Assembly: GCF_030499575.1 (NCBI RefSeq)
Contig: NZ_JASTLC010000001.1
Location: 2,380,001-2,444,000 of the forward strand
Source of the DNA: Streptomyces sp. DG2A-72
Lineage (GTDB): Bacteria; Actinomycetota; Actinomycetes; Streptomycetales; Streptomycetaceae
Length of the DNA stretch: 64,000 bases
Direction: 5' to 3'
Of this stretch, positions 23,788-33,319 are shown piece by piece; position 1 is the stretch's first letter, and every line of letters starts with the position of its first letter. The notes under the pieces are model-generated. The model worked only from the letters and a program-made list of their open reading frames with translations. It was not told the DNA's origin and did no database searches. Position numbers and translations under genes: made by a program.

Positions 23788-25749
23788 TTACCTGTGCTTG
23801 GTGCGGGCTATGGCGACCTGGGTGAGCACCTGCTGAAGCACCTGGCTGCCGTGCGGTACGAGGCACGGCTCGTATGTCCACGCATGCCCGACCCACGGGT
23901 CGGCGAGGTGGTCGTCGGGTACCGGGGTGAGTCGCATCAGCGAACGCCACAGCGGGTCGAGCAACGGGCCGTAGCCGGCGGCCTCCTCGCGATCAGCGAC
24001 CATCATCAGATGGACGCCGACGGCCGGTCCCTCGTCCGCGAGGTAGCGCAACTGAGTCACGGCCCGGTCGTCGAAGCCGTGCGGGAAGTCATTGACGATG
24101 AGCAGTTGCTCGGAGGTGTCGAGGCCGGGCGGGAGCGAGTCGGCCGCGCCGCCGCGCACCGCCATCTGCACCAGGTCGACGCGCTGGGTGAGCCGGGCGA
24201 GGACGTCCGACACACCGGCCGCCCCGATGGCGGGCGGCGCGGCGAGCACGCCGGTCTGCACGAGCGGTGCGAGCGCCTGAGCTCCCGAACCGGCGGGGTC
24301 GATGGCATGCACGGTGAACTCACCCGCCGGATAGACCGCGAGCAGCCGGGCCGCATGCGCCACCGCCGTCTCCATGGCCAACCGCCGCAGGTCATGGGAG
24401 TCGCTGTACACACCCTCGAGCGATCCGGACGGGCCGCTGTCGATCCACAGGCCCCGCTCCAGCGGCAGCCTGACCAGCATGGGTATGCGCAGCTCGGGAC
24501 ACTCGGGCAGATGCAGGTCGCCGAGGCGCAGGGCCATGGGGATCTCCATCGGCACCCGGTAGCCGTGCCAGACCGGATTGTCCCAGCGGGCGAACGCCAA
24601 GGGCAGCGCCGGCTCGACGACTTCGATCTCGGCGGTGAGCTGTGCGAGGTCCCGGTCGAGGACCGTCCTGGCCTGGTCGACGAGCTGAGTGTGCTTGGCC
24701 CGTGCGGCCTGACGGGCGGCGTCTCCCTGTCCCCCGATCCGGCTGCGCGGGTCGGACAGGACCTGGTCGAGTTCCTTCTCCATCCGCGAGTCGGCGAAGT
24801 CGACGGCGCTGCGGTAGGCGGCCGTGGTGCGGGCCAGGTCCTCGAACATGCCCCAGACCTGGTTGTAGAGCCGCTCCTCCATGGACCAGCCGGTCGCGTC
24901 ACCCGCGACGGGCCGGGCGGGCTGCCCCGGCTGGGCCGGGGGTGCGGCCGGCGGGGGCGGGGGCGGAGCCGCGTTCTGCCGGCCGGGATGGCTGTAGTCA
25001 ATCGGGCCGCCGACGCCGGACGCGGACGGCTGGGTGGCGGCCGAGGGGTCCACCGATCCGGCGGGGTACCCCTGCCGGGGCTCCTGGGCGCCCTGAGCGC
25101 CGTACGGAGAGCCGGTCTGGTCCGGGCCGAGGGCCGGTGCGGCCGCCTGCCGGGAGCGGTCGCCGTCCGAGGTGCGCGGTGCCTGCACCGAGCGGGCCAC
25201 GCCCTGGGCCACCGCCTCGTTGATGCCACCGGCGAGCTGGTGGGCCTGGGGCAGGCCCTGGTCGGCGAGAAGCTCGGCGAGGCCGCCGGCGTACCCCTGG
25301 CCGACGGCACGCACCTTCCAGGCGCCCTGCCTGCGGTACAACTCCAGGGCGACGACGGCCGACTCGGCCTCCAGGCCGGTGATGGTGTAGCTGGCGATCT
25401 CGGTGCCGTCGAGGCCGGTGACCGCGACGAAGGGCGCGGCCACGGCGCCGAACTGGACCGGGCCTCCCACACCGGAGGGCAGGGCGAGCAGCACACTGAT
25501 CCGGTGCACGGCCTCCGGCATGGCGCCGAGGTCCACCGCGAGGCGATGGTCGGCGGCCGCCTGCCGGGAGACCTCCAGGCCCGGCAGGGTGGGTGTGCCC
25601 GGGTGGGCCACCCACTCGACGCCCTGCACCTTGCCGCGCTCGTCGCTGAGCGTGGCTCCGGCGACGATCGGCTTGCCGGCCGAGACCCGGATCTCGAGGC
25701 GGGCCTGGGAGAGCGGGTGGTTCTGCCCCCGCACCAACTCGGCCGTCAT
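23788..25749 (-). CDS. TerD-domain protein with proline-rich linker and C-terminal FtsK/SpoIIIE-like domain
   Basis: 653 aa. Residues 1-190 are a TerD/CABP domain (MTAELVRGQNHPLSQARLEI, VAVDLGAMPEAVHRI-type strands, ASYTITGLEAESAVVALELY). Residues about 190-290 form a Gly/Pro/Ala/Gln-rich linker with a run of prolines. The remainder (WSMEERLYNQVWGMFEDLAR onward) has a coiled helical part and a nucleotidyl-hydrolase-like fold (RLPLERGLWIDSGPSGSLEG, VHAIDPAGSGAQALAPL, LLIVNDFPHGFDDRAVTQL), but a clean Walker A is not seen. It sits between TerC and TerD, so it probably belongs to a TerD-type stress complex. Confidence 0.85.
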   Translation of the reverse strand: MTAELVRGQNHPLSQARLEIRVSAGKPIVAGATLSDERGKVQGVEWVAHPGTPTLPGLEVSRQAAADHRLAVDLGAMPEAVHRISVLLALPSGVGGPVQFGAVAAPFVAVTGLDGTEIASYTITGLEAESAVVALELYRRQGAWKVRAVGQGYAGGLAELLADQGLPQAHQLAGGINEAVAQGVARSVQAPRTSDGDRSRQAAAPALGPDQTGSPYGAQGAQEPRQGYPAGSVDPSAATQPSASGVGGPIDYSHPGRQNAAPPPPPPAAPPAQPGQPARPVAGDATGWSMEERLYNQVWGMFEDLARTTAAYRSAVDFADSRMEKELDQVLSDPRSRIGGQGDAARQAARAKHTQLVDQARTVLDRDLAQLTAEIEVVEPALPLAFARWDNPVWHGYRVPMEIPMALRLGDLHLPECPELRIPMLVRLPLERGLWIDSGPSGSLEGVYSDSHDLRRLAMETAVAHAARLLAVYPAGEFTVHAIDPAGSGAQALAPLVQTGVLAAPPAIGAAGVSDVLARLTQRVDLVQMAVRGGAADSLPPGLDTSEQLLIVNDFPHGFDDRAVTQLRYLADEGPAVGVHLMMVADREEAAGYGPLLDPLWRSLMRLTPVPDDHLADPWVGHAWTYEPCLVPHGSQVLQQVLTQVAIARTKHR

Positions 25750-25799
25750 GCCTGCGTCCCCCTGTGCTTCATCGTGTCGTGTGCCGCCCGCCGGGCGCG

Positions 25800-26378
25800 T
25801 TACAGGTGCGGCAGGATCGCCGGCATGAGGTCCTGGAAGGTGCGGCCGTTGGCCTGGGTGCCCAGGGCCGTCATCGTCCAGCCCGGGCCCGTACGGTGCA
25901 CCTTCGCCATGATCTGGGCCGTGTAGGCGCCGCCACCGGCGAGCGTGTAGCGCGCGAGCTCCTGGCCGTTGGTCTCGTCGACCAGGCGGCAGAACGCGTT
26001 CTGCACTTCCTGGAAGGTCTGGCCCGTGAAGGAGTTCACGGTGAAGACGATCTGGTCGATGTGGACCGGGATGCGGGCCAGGTCGACGAGGATCGCCTCG
26101 TCGTCGCCGCCCTGGCCGACACCGCCGACCAGGTTGTCACCGGTGTGCCGCACCGAGCCGTCGTCGCTCACCAGGTGGCGGAAGAAGACGACGTCGACCG
26201 GCTGCTTGTCCGCGAACAGCACCGCGGAGGCGTCGAGGTCGATCTCTCGCGTGCGCGAGCCGAACAGGCCGCGCCGGGGAGCTGCCTGCCAGCCGAGACC
26301 CATGCGCACCGAAGTCAGGCTGCCGCCGTCGTTCTTCTGCAGACTGATGGCCTGACCCTTGGTCATGTTGACGGTCAC
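25800..26378 (-). CDS. terD: TerD family calcium-binding stress protein
   Basis: 192 aa, the standard TerD length. The acidic Ca2+-binding block is present in DNLVGGVGQGGDDEAILVDL, along with SLTSVRMGLGWQAAP at the N-terminus and FTGQTFQEVQNAFCRLVDE. GTG 26378 lies behind GAGAGGGG. TerD proteins act with TerC in resistance to tellurite, phage or envelope stress in several bacteria, and some are needed for normal Streptomyces differentiation. The next leftward gene is a TerD fusion protein 50 nt away, probably the same operon. Confidence 0.93.
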   Translation of the reverse strand: MTVNMTKGQAISLQKNDGGSLTSVRMGLGWQAAPRRGLFGSRTREIDLDASAVLFADKQPVDVVFFRHLVSDDGSVRHTGDNLVGGVGQGGDDEAILVDLARIPVHIDQIVFTVNSFTGQTFQEVQNAFCRLVDETNGQELARYTLAGGGAYTAQIMAKVHRTGPGWTMTALGTQANGRTFQDLMPAILPHL

Positions 26379-26517
26379 GCGCTGATTCCCCTCTCGAGCT
26401 GTCCCCTGTTGCCGCGGAGTCCGCGGATGACGTGAACCCTACGCAGAGCCACTGACAGTGACGTACCCCGGTCCGCACTTTGTGTCGGTCTTGCAACACA
26501 GCGCGTTCGGCGCGAGG

Positions 26518-28656
26518 TCAGGACAGGCCTGCCTCCCGCATCTGGCGCAGTTCCTTCTTCATCTCGGAGACCTCATCGCGCAAACGGGCCGCGATCTCAA
26601 ACTGGAGGTCGGCGGCGGCGGCACGCATGCGCTCGGTCATCTCCTCGATCTGCCCGGCGAGTTCGGCCGCCGGACGGTCGGTCGGCACCGTCTCCTTGGC
26701 CTTGCCCTTGGCGGACTTGCCGCCCTTGGCCGCCTTGGCGCCGAGCGAGGGCACGGGAGCCTTGGCACCCTGGCCGTCCTTCATCTTGCGGTAGCCCGAG
26801 CCGAGGAGCTGCTCCGTGTCGATGTCTTCGCGGGCGATCTGCGCGACGATGTCATTGATCTTCTTGCGGAGCGGCTGGGGGTCGAGGCCCCTCTCCTTGT
26901 TGTACGCGACCTGCTTCTCCCGTCGGCGGTTGGTCTCCTCGATGGCCTTCTCCATCGCCGGGGTGATCTTGTCGGCGTACATGTGGACCTGGCCGGAGAC
27001 GTTGCGCGCCGCGCGGCCGATGGTCTGGATCAGGGACGTCCCCGAGCGCAGGAAGCCCTCCTTGTCGGCGTCGAGGATGGCCACCAGGGACACCTCGGGC
27101 AGGTCGAGGCCCTCCCGCAGGAGGTTGATGCCGACGAGGACGTCGAACTCGCCCGAGCGCAGTTCGCGCAGCAGCTCGACGCGGCGCAGGGTGTCGACGT
27201 CGCTGTGCAGATAGCGCACCTGGATGCCGAGTTCGAGGAAGTAGTCCGTGAGGTCCTCGGCCATCTTCTTGGTGAGTGTGGTGACCAGGACGCGCTCGTC
27301 CTTCTCGGTGCGCTTGCGGATCTCGTGCACCAGGTCGTCGATCTGGCCCTCGGTGGGTTTGACGACGACCTCGGGGTCGACGAGGCCGGTGGGGCGGATG
27401 ATCTGCTCGACGAAGCCGTCCCCGCGCGAGAGCTCGTACTTGCCCGGAGTCGCGGACAGGTAGACGGCCTGGCCGATGCGCTCCTGGAACTCCTCCCACT
27501 TCAGGGGGCGGTTGTCCAGCGCGGAGGGCAGCCGGAAGCCGTGGTCGACGAGGGTGCGCTTGCGGGAGGCGTCGCCCTCGTACATGGCGCCGATCTGCGG
27601 GACGGTGACGTGCGACTCGTCGATGACGAGCAGGAAGTCGTCCGGGAAGTAGTCGAGCAGTGTGTTCGGCGGGGAGCCGGGCTCGCGGCCGTCGAAGTGC
27701 ATCGAGTAGTTCTCCACACCGGAGCAGGAGCCGATCTGGCGGAGCATCTCCAGGTCGTACGTCGTGCGCATCCGCAGCCGCTGGGCCTCCAGGAGCTTGC
27801 CCTGCTTCTCCAGTTCCGCCAGGCGCTCCCCGAGTTCCTTCTCGATGTCGTTGACGGCCCGCTCCAGGCGCTCGGGCCCTGCGACGTAGTGGGTGGCCGG
27901 GAAGACGTACAGCTGGTCGTCGTCGCTGATGATCTCGCCGGTGACCGGGTGGAGCGTGGACAGGGCCTCGATCTCGTCGCCGAACATCTCGATGCGGACG
28001 GCCAGCTCCTCGTAGACCGGGAAGATCTCGATGGTGTCGCCGCGGACGCGGAAGGTGCCGCGGGTGAAGGCCATGTCGTTGCGCGTGTACTGGATGTCCA
28101 CGAAGCGGCGCAGGAGCTGGTCGCGGTCGAGCTCGTCGCCGACCTTGAGGGGGACCATGCGGTCCACGTACTCCTGTGGAGTACCGAGGCCGTAGATGCA
28201 GGAGACGGAGGCGACCACGACGACGTCACGGCGGGTGAGCAGCGAGTTGGTCGCGGAGTGGCGCAGTCGCTCGACCTCCTCGTTGATGGAGGAGTCCTTC
28301 TCGATGTAGGTGTCCGACTGCGGGACGTAGGCCTCGGGCTGGTAGTAGTCGTAGTACGAGACGAAGTATTCGACGGCGTTGTTCGGCAGCAGTTCCCGGA
28401 ACTCGTTGGCCAGCTGGGCGGCCAGTGTCTTGTTCGGGGCCATCACCAGGGTGGGCCGCTGAAGCTTCTCGATCATCCACGCGGTGGTGGCGGACTTGCC
28501 GGTGCCGGTCGCGCCGAGGAGGACCACGTCCTTCTCACCGGCCTCGATGCGCCGGGCTAGCTCGGCGATGGCCTGCGGCTGGTCGCCGCTGGGCTGGTAG
28601 GGGCTGACGACCTCGAAGGGCGCCACCGTGCGTTCGATGCTGGAAACGGGCCGCAT
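26518..28656 (-). CDS. uvrB: Excinuclease ABC subunit B
   Basis: 712 aa. Nucleotide excision repair helicase-like subunit that loads damaged DNA from UvrA and recruits UvrC. Walker A GATGTGKS is at residues 48-55; the beta-hairpin region [20 protein letters not shown], the helicase motifs [17 protein letters not shown] and [11 protein letters not shown], and a C-terminal UVR domain ([20 protein letters not shown]) are all present. An in-frame ATG at 28686 exists, but ATG 28656 ([14 protein letters not shown]) fits homologues. No lesion is seen. Confidence 0.98.
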   Translation of the reverse strand: MRPVSSIERTVAPFEVVSPYQPSGDQPQAIAELARRIEAGEKDVVLLGATGTGKSATTAWMIEKLQRPTLVMAPNKTLAAQLANEFRELLPNNAVEYFVSYYDYYQPEAYVPQSDTYIEKDSSINEEVERLRHSATNSLLTRRDVVVVASVSCIYGLGTPQEYVDRMVPLKVGDELDRDQLLRRFVDIQYTRNDMAFTRGTFRVRGDTIEIFPVYEELAVRIEMFGDEIEALSTLHPVTGEIISDDDQLYVFPATHYVAGPERLERAVNDIEKELGERLAELEKQGKLLEAQRLRMRTTYDLEMLRQIGSCSGVENYSMHFDGREPGSPPNTLLDYFPDDFLLVIDESHVTVPQIGAMYEGDASRKRTLVDHGFRLPSALDNRPLKWEEFQERIGQAVYLSATPGKYELSRGDGFVEQIIRPTGLVDPEVVVKPTEGQIDDLVHEIRKRTEKDERVLVTTLTKKMAEDLTDYFLELGIQVRYLHSDVDTLRRVELLRELRSGEFDVLVGINLLREGLDLPEVSLVAILDADKEGFLRSGTSLIQTIGRAARNVSGQVHMYADKITPAMEKAIEETNRRREKQVAYNKERGLDPQPLRKKINDIVAQIAREDIDTEQLLGSGYRKMKDGQGAKAPVPSLGAKAAKGGKSAKGKAKETVPTDRPAAELAGQIEEMTERMRAAAADLQFEIAARLRDEVSEMKKELRQMREAGLS

Positions 28657-28696
28657 GGAATCCACCGTACGACCCCCCACTGACAACGCGGCCTGA

Positions 28697-29563
28697 TCAC
28701 CTGTTCTGCGGGGTGCGGGAACTCCGGCCGACCACTCTGCGGCGGGTGCGGATCATCGGGCGCCGGGTGGTGTGCGAGAGGGTGGAGTACGCCGGGATGC
28801 CGGGCTTGTTCTCGACGGGGACCCCGGCGGGCTTCCCCATGATCATGAGCGGGTCGAACATCACCACGACGCCCGCGAGGAGGAGAAAGGCCAGCGGGCC
28901 GACCATGATGGGCGCGAGGATGCCGGCCGGGGAGTCTCCCGAGGTGGGGGCGGTCGCGGTGTGGACGTGGACCTTGAGGGCGGCCATGCCCGTGTAGTGC
29001 ATACCGCTGACGGCGAGTCCCATGACAAGGCTCGCCCCCACGCTCCACATGAACCCTCTGACCTGTCCCGCCGCCCACAGGGCGGCGGTGGCCGCGACCA
29101 TGGCTATGACGACGGACGCGGCCACGGTGAAGGTGTCGTACTCCAGGTTTCCGTTGAGGCGCATTCCGGCCATGCCCAGATAGTGCATGGAGGCGATGCC
29201 CAGGCCGGTGATGGTGCCTCCGGTGAACAGAGCCGTTCCCCGCGCACCCTTGTAGCCGACAATGAAGATCCCGATGCCCACCATGACGATCGCGACGCCC
29301 AGGCTGGCGAACGTCGTCAGCATGTCGTAGCGGACCGGCGCGCCCACGACGGTGAAGCCCATCATCGCGACGAAGTGCATGGTCCATATGCCGGAGCCGA
29401 TCGCGGCCGCGCCCAGGGCCAGCCATCCCGGTCTCCAGGACTGGGAGACCAGCATGGACCGTGTGGTGCAGCGCAGACCGAGCGCACCGCCGAGGCAGGC
29501 CATCAGGTAGGCCACCAGCGGTGTGACGAGTCCGTAGCTGAATCCGTCGACCGTGCCCTGCAT
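28697..29563 (-). CDS. MHYT-domain integral membrane sensor protein
   Basis: 288 aa with 7 membrane segments. Three MHYT-type motifs are visible: [25 protein letters not shown] and [13 protein letters not shown], whose His/Met residues are thought to bind copper and sense diatomic gases. There is no C-terminal GGDEF/EAL output domain; the protein ends in a basic tail ([17 protein letters not shown]). ATG 29563 is preceded by GGGTGGAAGGG. It is divergent from glpQ2. The signalling partner is unknown. Confidence 0.9.
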   Translation of the reverse strand: MQGTVDGFSYGLVTPLVAYLMACLGGALGLRCTTRSMLVSQSWRPGWLALGAAAIGSGIWTMHFVAMMGFTVVGAPVRYDMLTTFASLGVAIVMVGIGIFIVGYKGARGTALFTGGTITGLGIASMHYLGMAGMRLNGNLEYDTFTVAASVVIAMVAATAALWAAGQVRGFMWSVGASLVMGLAVSGMHYTGMAALKVHVHTATAPTSGDSPAGILAPIMVGPLAFLLLAGVVVMFDPLMIMGKPAGVPVENKPGIPAYSTLSHTTRRPMIRTRRRVVGRSSRTPQNR

Positions 29564-29787
29564 GCGCGGCTGCCCTTCCACCCTCTTACGTCCCGGACCT
29601 ACGTGAAACAAGCCCCCATCCCAGGACCACCGACGAGCGGTCAAGGTTGTGGCAGAGAGTATGTCTCCACCCGGAACGGTCGAACGATTATCCGGGAAAG
29701 AAACACGCCCTTGCCGCACTTGTGCGGCACCAGTGAGCGGAGTCGGGCAACTTCATTCAACCTGTGGCCATTCTGTACCCCTCCGCC

Positions 29788-29809
29788 GTTGACCCTCCGC
29801 TGTCACAGT
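29788..29809 (+). promoter_or_regulatory. Possible PHO box upstream of glpQ2
   Basis: GTTGACCCTCC followed by GCTGTCACAGT resembles two 11-nt direct repeat units of the Streptomyces PhoP box (G-G/T-T-C-A-Y-Y-Y-R), with mismatches in both units. It lies 38-60 nt before the glpQ2 start. glpQ2 is a known PhoP target in Streptomyces, which makes a box expected here; the match itself is weak. Confidence 0.3.
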
Positions 29810-29847
29810 CGATCTGTCCGTGATCGCCTCGAACGCGAGGAGTACGC

Positions 29848-30726
29848 ATGCACGCGCGCGCAGTTGCCACCGCGAGCACCGCGGTGGTCCTGGGCACCGC
29901 CGCCCTCCTGCTTCCCACCTCCGGTGCACAGGCCGACCCCACCGCCGAGCCCCCTACGGTCATCGCCCACCGCGGAGCCTCCGCGTACGCGCCCGAGAAC
30001 ACTCTGGCCGCCATCGACAAGGCGGCCGAGCTGGGCATCGACTGGGTCGAGAACGACGTCCAGCGCACCAAGGACGGCGAGCTGGTCGTCCTGCACGACG
30101 ACAGCCTGGCGCGCACGACCGACGTCGAGGACGTCTTCCCGGGCCGGGCTCCCTGGAAGGTGAAGGACTTCACCGCGGCGGAGATCGCCCGCCTCGACGC
30201 GGGCAGCTGGTTCGGCTCCGCCTACGCGGGCGCGCGCGTGCCGACGCTGCAGCAGTACGTACGGCGCGTGGAGCACCACCACCAGAAGCTGCTCCTGGAG
30301 ATCAAGAATCCCGGGCTGTATGCCGGCATCGAGCGGGAGACCCTCAAGGTCCTCGGCAACGAGGGCTGGCTGGACCAGCGGCACCTCGCCGGTCGGCTGA
30401 TCGTGCAGAGCTTCAGCGCCGACAGCATCCGGACCGTCCACGAGGTCAAGCCCGACGTCAAGACCGGCTTTCTCGGCACGCCGTCCGTGGCGGCCCTTCA
30501 GGAGTACGCACGCTTCACCGACCAGATCAACCCGTCCTACCTCACCGTTTCGACGGGCTATGTCTCCGCCGTCCACGGGTTCACCGGTCCGCACGGCAAG
30601 CCGCTGGAGGTCTTCACCTGGACCGTCGACGACGTGCAGACCGCCCGCCGGGTCGCCGGGTACGGCGTCGACGGCATCATCACCAACAAGCCGGACCTGG
30701 TGCGGGACGCGGTCAAGGGGTCCTGA
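29848..30726 (+). CDS. glpQ2: Secreted glycerophosphodiester phosphodiesterase
   Basis: 292 aa. A signal peptide (MHARAVATASTAVVLGTAAL..., cleavage after AQA near residue 29) is followed by a GDPD TIM barrel: VIAHRGASAYAPENTLAAID with the catalytic His/Arg, WVENDVQRTKDGELVVLHDD with metal-binding Glu/Asp and second His, LLLEIKNPG and the C-terminal VFTWTVDDVQTARRVAGYGV with DGIITNKPDL. It hydrolyses glycerophosphodiesters outside the cell to free glycerol-3-phosphate. RBS is GAGGAG. The position near uvrB matches glpQ2 of other Streptomyces (from memory). Confidence 0.92.
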   Translation: MHARAVATASTAVVLGTAALLLPTSGAQADPTAEPPTVIAHRGASAYAPENTLAAIDKAAELGIDWVENDVQRTKDGELVVLHDDSLARTTDVEDVFPGRAPWKVKDFTAAEIARLDAGSWFGSAYAGARVPTLQQYVRRVEHHHQKLLLEIKNPGLYAGIERETLKVLGNEGWLDQRHLAGRLIVQSFSADSIRTVHEVKPDVKTGFLGTPSVAALQEYARFTDQINPSYLTVSTGYVSAVHGFTGPHGKPLEVFTWTVDDVQTARRVAGYGVDGIITNKPDLVRDAVKGS

Positions 30727-30775
30727 GTTCCGCGCGGCCGGGGCGTTGTCAGTGGCGGGCCGTACGGTGGAGCGC

Positions 30776-31330
30776 ATGGACAGCCATGGGCAGTACGAGC
30801 AGCAGGTCGTGTGGACCGTCGTCGGCACCGACATCGGTCCGCTGCTGCTGGCCGCGACCCGCGACGGCCTGGTCAATGTCGTGTTTCACGCCACGGAGGC
30901 GGTGCGCGACAAAGCCCTCGACCGGCTCGGGTCCCGGCTGGGCAGCGAGCCCGTCGAGGCCCCGGACTCCCCGCTGCTGGCCGAGGCGATACAGCAGTGC
31001 AGGGCGTATTTCGCGGGTGAGCGGCGCGACTTCGAGCTGCCGCTGGACTGGTCGCTGATCTCGGGGTTCAACCGGGAGGTGCTGCGCGAGCTGGCCTCCG
31101 GCGTGCCGTACGGCGCGGTCGTCGGCTACGGCGATCTGGCGGGGCGGGTCGGTCAGCCCGGCGCCGCCCAGGCGGTCGGACTGGCGATGGGCGCCAATCC
31201 CCTGCCGGTCGTCGTGCCCTGCCACCGGGTCGTGGAGAGCGACGGCGGCATCGGGGGGTTCGGGGGCGGCCTGGAGACCAAGCGGCAGCTGCTGGCGCTG
31301 GAGGGGGTGCTGCCCGAGCCGCTGTTCTGA
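30776..31330 (+). CDS. ogt: Methylated-DNA-protein cysteine methyltransferase
   Basis: 184 aa. Suicide repair of O6-alkylguanine. The acceptor Cys149 is in VVVPCHRVV, with the Arg finger region NREVLRELASGVPYGAVVGY and the closing GFGGGLETKRQLLALE. ATG 30776 has GGTGGAG just upstream. It follows glpQ2 by 50 nt. There is no Ada-type activator domain. Confidence 0.95.
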   Translation: MDSHGQYEQQVVWTVVGTDIGPLLLAATRDGLVNVVFHATEAVRDKALDRLGSRLGSEPVEAPDSPLLAEAIQQCRAYFAGERRDFELPLDWSLISGFNREVLRELASGVPYGAVVGYGDLAGRVGQPGAAQAVGLAMGANPLPVVVPCHRVVESDGGIGGFGGGLETKRQLLALEGVLPEPLF

Positions 31331-31487
31331 GGGTTCGGGCAGCACGCCTCCAAAGGCGAGCCGACGGTGAGCCCTCTACTCCGGTCCCGCGCGGAGGCTG
31401 GCCGGGAGGCGGAGCCGGTAGCAGACTCCGCCATGCGCACAGCCACTGGCATCCGAGGGCTCGGAGCCGAAGGGACGGCGATCACGC

Positions 31488-32714
31488 ATGAGCGCAAACA
31501 GGGCAGTCGCGTATCTCAAGCCGGGCGCGGTGGAAGTGACAACCATCGACTACCCGACGCTTGAACTCCAGGACGGGCCGGGGGTCGCACCCGAGAACGT
31601 CGGCCGCAAGTGCCGGCACGGAGTGATCCTCAAGGTGCTCGCCAGCAACATCTGCGGAAGCGACCAGCACATGGTGCGCGGGCGGACGACCGCGCCCGAA
31701 GGGCTGGTCCTCGGACACGAGATCACCGGCGAGGTCGTCGAACGGGGTCCGGACGTCGAGAACATCGACGTCGGCGACATCGTCTCCGTACCGTTCAACA
31801 TCGCCTGCGGGCGATGCCGCAACTGCAAGGAACACAAGACCGGCATCTGTCTGAACGTCAACCCGGCCCGCCCAGGGGCGGCTTACGGCTATGTCGACAT
31901 GGGTGGCTGGGTCGGCGGCCAGGCCGAGTACGCCATGGTCCCGTACGCGGACTTCAACCTGCTGAAGTTCCCGGACCGGGACCAGGCACGCGCGAAACTG
32001 CTCGACCTGACCATGCTGTCGGACATCTTCCCGACCGGCTTCCACGGCGCCGTGAGCGCGGGCGCCGGGGTCGGTTCGACGGTGTACGTCGCCGGGGCGG
32101 GCCCGGTGGGTCTGGCGGCAGCCGCGTCCGCGCAGCTGCTGGGGGCCGCCGTGGTCATCGTCGGCGACCTCAACGCCGAGCGCCTCGCCCAGGCGCGGAG
32201 CTTCGGCTGCGAGACCGTCGACGTGTCGCGCGGCAGCGTGGGCGAACAGATCGCGCAGATCCTCGGGGAACCCGAGGTGGACGTCGCGGTCGACGCGGTC
32301 GGCTTTGAAGCCCGGGCCCATGGCCCGGATGCTCCGGAAGCGCCCGCGACAGTCCTCAACTCGCTGATGGGCATCACGCGCGCGGGCGGTGCCCTGGGCA
32401 TTCCGGGGTTGTATGTCACGGACGACCCGGGCGGGGTCGACGAGGACGCGAAGTCCGGGACGCTGAAGGTGCGGCTCGGCCTGGGCTGGGCCAAGAGCCA
32501 CCGGTTCACGACCGGGCAGTGCCCGGTGATGCAGTACCACCGGGGTCTGATGATGGCGATCCTGCACGAGCGTGTGCACATCGCCAAGGCGGTCAACGCG
32601 ACCGTCATCGGTCTTGAGGACGCACCGCGCGGCTACGCCGAGTTCGACCAGGGCGCGAGCCGCAAGTACGTGCTCGATCCGCACGGGGCACTGAAAGGGG
32701 TACAGCCGGTCTGA
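31488..32714 (+). CDS. fdhA: Glutathione-independent formaldehyde dehydrogenase (zinc alcohol dehydrogenase family)
   Basis: 408 aa. Catalytic zinc region NICGSDQHMVRG and LVLGHEITGEV; structural zinc cysteines in CGRCRNCKEHKTGIC; NAD loop VAGAGPVGLAAA. The insertion and C-terminus (RLGLGWAKSHRFTTGQCPVM, QYHRGLMMAILHERV) match the formaldehyde-dismutase/FdhA branch, which oxidises formaldehyde to formate with tightly bound NAD. It is followed by a strong hairpin terminator and convergent to the VOC gene. Confidence 0.92.
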   Translation: MSANRAVAYLKPGAVEVTTIDYPTLELQDGPGVAPENVGRKCRHGVILKVLASNICGSDQHMVRGRTTAPEGLVLGHEITGEVVERGPDVENIDVGDIVSVPFNIACGRCRNCKEHKTGICLNVNPARPGAAYGYVDMGGWVGGQAEYAMVPYADFNLLKFPDRDQARAKLLDLTMLSDIFPTGFHGAVSAGAGVGSTVYVAGAGPVGLAAAASAQLLGAAVVIVGDLNAERLAQARSFGCETVDVSRGSVGEQIAQILGEPEVDVAVDAVGFEARAHGPDAPEAPATVLNSLMGITRAGGALGIPGLYVTDDPGGVDEDAKSGTLKVRLGLGWAKSHRFTTGQCPVMQYHRGLMMAILHERVHIAKAVNATVIGLEDAPRGYAEFDQGASRKYVLDPHGALKGVQPV

Positions 32715-32731
32715 GCGTCCGGCAGAACGAG

Positions 32732-32763
32732 CAGGGGTGCTCACGCGCGCGTGAGCACCCCTG
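32732..32763. terminator. Bidirectional hairpin terminator between fdhA and the VOC gene
   Basis: Perfect palindrome CAGGGGTGCTCACGCG (32732-32747) with its reverse complement (32748-32763), 18 nt after the fdhA stop and 29 nt before the end of the convergent VOC gene. Placement and strength support termination in both directions. Confidence 0.8.
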
Positions 32764-32791
32764 TCATGGCCTTGCTGCAAGCAGCGGGCCC

Positions 32792-33220
32792 CTAGTCGTA
32801 GTGGCGGGCCTCGAAGACGTTCCCGTCCGGGTCACGGAAGTAGAAGCTGCGCTTCGCCAGGCCGCGGGCGCCGAAGGAGTCGTGCGAGATGTCCGACACG
32901 GGAACGGCGCGTTCCTCCAGGCGGCCACGGAGGGCGTCGAAGTCGTCCGCGGCCAGGGCGACGCAGACGTGGTTGACCGGGTGTCCGGCACTGTCCGCGG
33001 CGCCGGGGAGCATCGTCATGCGTTCCGCCATGGTCTGCGGCATCAGGTCGAGAATGGTCTCCTCGTTGAGGCGTACGGAGGGGAAGGGGACCTGGCCCGC
33101 GGCGAAATCGGTGAGCCTCAGGGGCTCCATGCCGAGGGTCTTCTCGTAGAAGTCGACCGAGCCGATCGGGTCGTTCACCCAGAGAACTACGTGGTCGAGA
33201 CGTGTGGTGTGGTCCGTCAT
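32792..33220 (-). CDS. VOC (glyoxalase/bleomycin resistance) superfamily protein
   Basis: 142 aa with two beta-alpha-beta-beta-beta modules. The metal-ligand positions are His in RLDHVVLWV, Glu in LNEETILDL or nearby, His in PVNHVCVALA and Glu in NVFEARHYD. The length is that of single-domain glyoxalase-like lyases or FosA-type proteins, but no specific subfamily motif is evident. Role unknown; detoxification is only a guess. Confidence 0.88.
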   Translation of the reverse strand: MTDHTTRLDHVVLWVNDPIGSVDFYEKTLGMEPLRLTDFAAGQVPFPSVRLNEETILDLMPQTMAERMTMLPGAADSAGHPVNHVCVALAADDFDALRGRLEERAVPVSDISHDSFGARGLAKRSFYFRDPDGNVFEARHYD

Positions 33221-33319
33221 GCACCCCAGGCTGGTGCTCTCCCCCACAGGCCGCAAGGGTTTGACGTGGCGTGCCGCCCGCCAGAGATGAGGGAAGACCG
33301 AACGACAGGAGGCAGGCGC

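Noticed and set aside
23782..25926. 714-aa rightward frame opposite the TerD fusion gene
   Set aside because: It is antisense to a gene with clear TerD motifs; composition is typical of a shadow frame in GC-rich DNA.
26458..28560. 700-aa rightward frame opposite uvrB
   Set aside because: It mirrors uvrB, whose helicase motifs are complete; no independent evidence for a gene.
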